Assembly: GCA_946807835.1 (NCBI GenBank) | Contig: OX327705.1 | Coordinates: forward strand, 18,010,501-18,074,500 | From: Ailanthus altissimus | Taxonomy: Eukaryota > Streptophyta > Magnoliopsida > Sapindales > Simaroubaceae | Direction of reading: 5' to 3' | Length of the DNA stretch: 64,000 nt | Shown: positions 60,938 to 64,000 of the stretch, piece after piece | Layout: every line of letters begins with the position of its first letter | Numbering within the stretch: position 1 is the first letter of the stretch | Position numbers and translations under genes: made by a program | Notes under the pieces: model-generated | What the model was told of the DNA's origin: nothing | Database searches by the model: none | Seen by the model: the letters and a program-made list of their open reading frames with translations, nothing else

Positions 60938-63900
60938 TCAACTAAAACTCTTTCCATCTTCGCTGGAGAGACTACTGACTGCTTTACTGCTGGTCCTTTT
61001 TGTCCTGTCATTGCCAGTATAGGGCCCCTCTTTTGCAGGGCTAGCTACTCTCTTAAAGACCTTGACCTTCTTTTGAGGGAGGACAGCATCCTCAGCAGAA
61101 TTACTTTTTGGGGAGCTCACAAGTTTTGGAGCACTAACTTTATCCTTGGACTGCTGAATCTTCTCTTCAGTGGCACCATCCTTTGGTGCATTCTCAGTAT
61201 TTGTTTCAGGAAGTAGGGCTTTGCGGCTCCGGCGAAGTTGTCCTTTATCATTTACCTGTATCAAATGCCCATAAAGTAAAAAATTGATCAAAAGTAAAAA
61301 ACAAACTTCTTGAAGGACAAAATGTGCTAAACAGAGAAAATCAGGATATATAGATCCAAGAGCAAAGATTAAGATTTCTACTTTAACTTCGTTTTACACT
61401 ACCCAAATCTGCATCTAACTCGGACTTCATAATTTCAACCTTGTTTTACACCACCCAAGTTCTACATCTAACTCAAACTTCATAACTTTTTTAATGCAAA
61501 ATGGGCCAAAAAAGAGAGAGTAAAATTTGATGTATTTAAGTCATTGCAACAATAGGTATATATAGTCCAGTTTCAACCCGCAAATTATTATTCAACACAA
61601 ATAGTCATTGCAACAATAGGTATATATAGAGTCCAGTTTCAACCTGCAAATTATTATTCAACACATGAAGGAGCTACTACAATTGGAGACCAGCCACAGA
61701 GTTAATGGCTAAATATCAAAAGGATTTTGTAAGTTGTCCAAAAAGTTTGGAAGGTTAACAAATAGGAAATCAATAGTGAGGCTCTTCTTTCCTTGAAATC
61801 TTTGCTTTTTTCACCACCCCCACAACCCCACCCACCTTTTTCTTTAATGAACTATTGTTGTACATCTTTATATAGAAAAATAGTCAAAGTAGTCAAGTAA
61901 TTGGAATATAAAGCTCATAGAAGGGTAATCTTCAAGTGGAGGGGACAAAAAATACACCATTAAAGTCAGTTCACATTGCATAAAATTAAAGGAAAGATCA
62001 TCAAATAATGCTCCATTCAAAAACATAATAATGATTGCTTTAATGAATGATGAATGTGAGCATATGAGAAGCAGAAATGCCAAACCTCAATAAGTTTAAC
62101 ATCAACATGGTCACCAACTTTAACAACCTGTAATGGCAAGATAACAAAATAATCATTTCAATGTGATTTCCAAATTTTTCTTAGCAAAATACCAATAATG
62201 ATTTATTATTCTTATGATGTTGATGGTAAATAAATATATACAAGGAAAAGCGGGGGAAGGGGAAAGAACTGTGCTTACATCTTCTGCCTTCGCAAGCCAA
62301 TTTGAGCTCAGTTCACTAATATGGCAAAGTCCCTGCAGGATCAAAACTTGAGATATCTTTGAAGTGTTCCTTTCTTCTCCCATATTCCATAATACAATTA
62401 CTTCCAGATTTACATGTACAGTTGTTAACAAAACATTTTCATTTGACACATTTAACATATTGTACATAAAAAGGAAAGAAAAAGGAAAAGGAAAAGAAAG
62501 CACCATATACGCCACATGAAAATTTAAGAAATAAGTATACAGCATGGACAACAAAATTGATCAAAAGCTTCTAAATTTCCATTTCCATTCTTCCTATAAT
62601 TTGAAACTGGAACTGCCAACTCCAGAATGTATTTTGATTCAAAAACATAATTTCAAGATGATAGTCAAAAAGCCTATTGACAGTACAGTGACCAATTTTT
62701 ATCAGGAAAAAAGAAAAAGAACAAATTTTTTCAGCCTGGTATGGAAAATATTACCTCGTGCCCAGGGGCTATCTCAACAAAAACTCCATAGGGAGCAATT
62801 GATTTGATTGATACCACAGTTCCTGATTTAAAACCCAAGTCAAATACTTCTCAATTTTGCAATCAACCAATCAAAATAATACATAAAGAAAGCAGAACAG
62901 TTTCCCAAAACATCGAAAAAAGAGTTCCCTATGCCAAATCTTAAAGGAAACTGACTCTGATTAGTTTGTGTCAATCTTTTATCTCTAATGCATGGTTCAA
63001 AACATTTTTTTCATTGCATATTGATGAAGTGAGTAATTAGAGTTTAAAATATTAACGTTGGATCCTTCCTACCAACTTAAACCTTTATAATTAAAGGTTA
63101 CTCAGCATAATATCAGAATCAAGTTAACCAAGAGGTCTTAGGTTTGAACCCTCCATTCTATTCCTCAAATTACAGAATAGAAGTGGGGGTTTGGATCCAT
63201 GTCTGTTTGGTGGGTTAGACCTTGACAAGTCTGCTAAATAAATTCATTCATGCGCATGAAGAACATGTTATAGTTTAAATACTATAGTAACGTTGGATCC
63301 TTCCTACCAACTTAAATTTTTATAATAAGGATTACTCAACATTATTATCAGAATCAAGTTAACCAAGAGGTCTTAGGTTTGAACCCCCCATTCTATTCCT
63401 CAAATTACAGAATTAAAGTGGGGTTTGGGTTTGGATCCATCTCTGTTTGGTGTGTTAGACCTTGACAAGTCTGCTAAATAAATTCATCCATGCACATGAA
63501 GAACATGTTATATAGTTTAAATACTATTGTTACATTTTTTTCTATCAGCTTAGGCTTTTAGGAACAATGGCTACCCAATGCCGAGACATCCCATTTATAT
63601 TTTCTTTGATTGAATGAAGAGAGGAGGGGAAAACAAAAGGTCACCAGAAAAGCAATACCTATAAATATCACCAACAGTTGGGACCATTGTCAGATTACTA
63701 ATAATGGCTTTGGCCTTCTCTAGACTTGACAAATCCTTAGCAGTGATTTTTACCTGAGAAGCACATATTTCAGAAAGTACAGAAATGAAAAGGTTATTTT
63801 AAATCAAAGAAAGATGAGCCCTCGTATGATCTTACTGTGCCATTGTCTTCAGTGTCAATAGCCTCTACTCCAGTTTCTTCAATAATACTCTTCACCTTCT

Positions 63901-63943
63901 TCCCCCCAGAACCGATGATACGGTTAATTTTCTCTGGATTGAC
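60938..63943 (-). CDS. PNP2: Mitochondrial-type polynucleotide phosphorylase, C-terminal part (gene continues beyond the window)
   Basis: Polynucleotide phosphorylase degrades RNA 3' to 5' with phosphate; the plant mitochondrial form trims and removes transcripts. Visible exons on the minus strand: 63943-63836, 63753-63659, 62822-62755, 62332-62279, 62127-62086, 61255-60938. The first encodes a KH domain with [17 protein letters not shown] (GxxG loop IGSGGK). The next two lead into the S1 domain ([16 protein letters not shown], then [18 protein letters not shown]). The last exon ends in a Lys/Ser-rich tail of about 85 residues after [11 protein letters not shown]. The exonuclease core lies outside the window. 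Exons 63753-63659 and 62822-62755 do not join in frame with the canonical splice sites (see findings), so the gene may use another donor or be damaged. The assignment to the mitochondrial paralogue rests on the tail and remembered similarity. Confidence 0.82.
61385..61665. repeat. Two small tandem duplications in a PNP intron
   Basis: One pair shares TTTTACAC(T/C)ACCCAA and TCTAACTC (61390-61490, unit about 55 bp). The second pair shares CATTGCAACAATAGGTATAT and CAAATTATTATTCAACACA (61542-61665, unit about 62 bp) and is nearly identical, so young. Confidence 0.6.
63046..63535. repeat. Tandem duplication of about 245 bp in a PNP intron
   Basis: Two nearly identical copies start at AACGTTGGATCCTTCCTACC (63053 and 63290). 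Each contains AAGAGGTCTTAGGTTTGAAC, with a word resembling a pol III B box, and ends near GAAGAACATGTTATA. It may derive from a tRNA-related short element; no clear A box was found. Confidence 0.65.
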
Positions 63944-64000
63944 CTGATGATATTATAGGAGGCAAGGAGAACATATGTGTTACCGATCATTACGTCAACT

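Noticed and set aside
1..64000. CRISPR arrays, operons or other prokaryotic systems
   Set aside because: No regular direct repeats with unique spacers and no prokaryotic gene organisation; all real genes are intron-rich plant genes.

Overview
This window is nuclear DNA from a flowering plant, most likely a eudicot. It is AT-rich, it carries genes with many GT-AG introns, and it holds plant-type retrotransposons (an Athila/Tat-lineage Ty3 element with a tRNA-Asp-type primer site, and LTRs beside tRNA-iMet-type primer sites), a Mutator-like element and mitochondrial-like inserts. No bacterial features were seen. All gene models were built by hand from reading frames, splice signals and remembered family sequences; no search was run.

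Layout. Positions 1-25320 are a nested transposon cluster. The outer layer is a family of long LTRs (called family B here, minus strand) whose copies run from 1621 to 25320. One copy is split by a Mutator-like element (1774-18392) with long inverted termini and an exact 9-bp target duplication. That element contains a solo LTR (3356-4773) and, beside it, a decayed Athila/Tat element (4779-17964). The Athila element holds another solo LTR (12115-13560) and, between pol and the 3' LTR, an intronless broken copy of a LOG-type cytokinin-activating gene (14518-15172). Positions 25321-28000 are intergenic with short degenerate tandem repeats and a tRNA-like/SINE-like stretch.

Positions 28000-45600 are the genic core: a 14-exon cationic amino acid transporter of the CAT2/CAT4 type (+, 28084-34379), a 4-exon gene for an unrecognised 173-residue protein with a C-terminal membrane segment (-, 35219-37224), and an 11-exon replication factor C subunit 3 gene (-, 40544-45506). 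The first and third have lengths and motifs matching intact family members. Nothing suggests that the three act together; they are ordinary neighbours.

Positions 46000-58035 are a second transposon cluster: a decayed large retroelement (D) with 0.8-kb direct repeats at both ends. It is interrupted by a reverse-strand solo LTR (48694-50051), mitochondrial-like DNA (50060-51130), an element with about 300-bp inverted repeats whose interior carries the 5' part of mitochondrial 26S rRNA (51136-52662), and a complete family-B solo LTR (53119-55609).

Positions 60938-64000 hold the 3' half of a mitochondrial-type polynucleotide phosphorylase gene (PNP2-like, minus strand) with KH and S1 domains. 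At one splice junction the obvious exons are out of frame by one base, which suggests a small insertion compensated by another splice donor, a decayed gene, or a sequence error.
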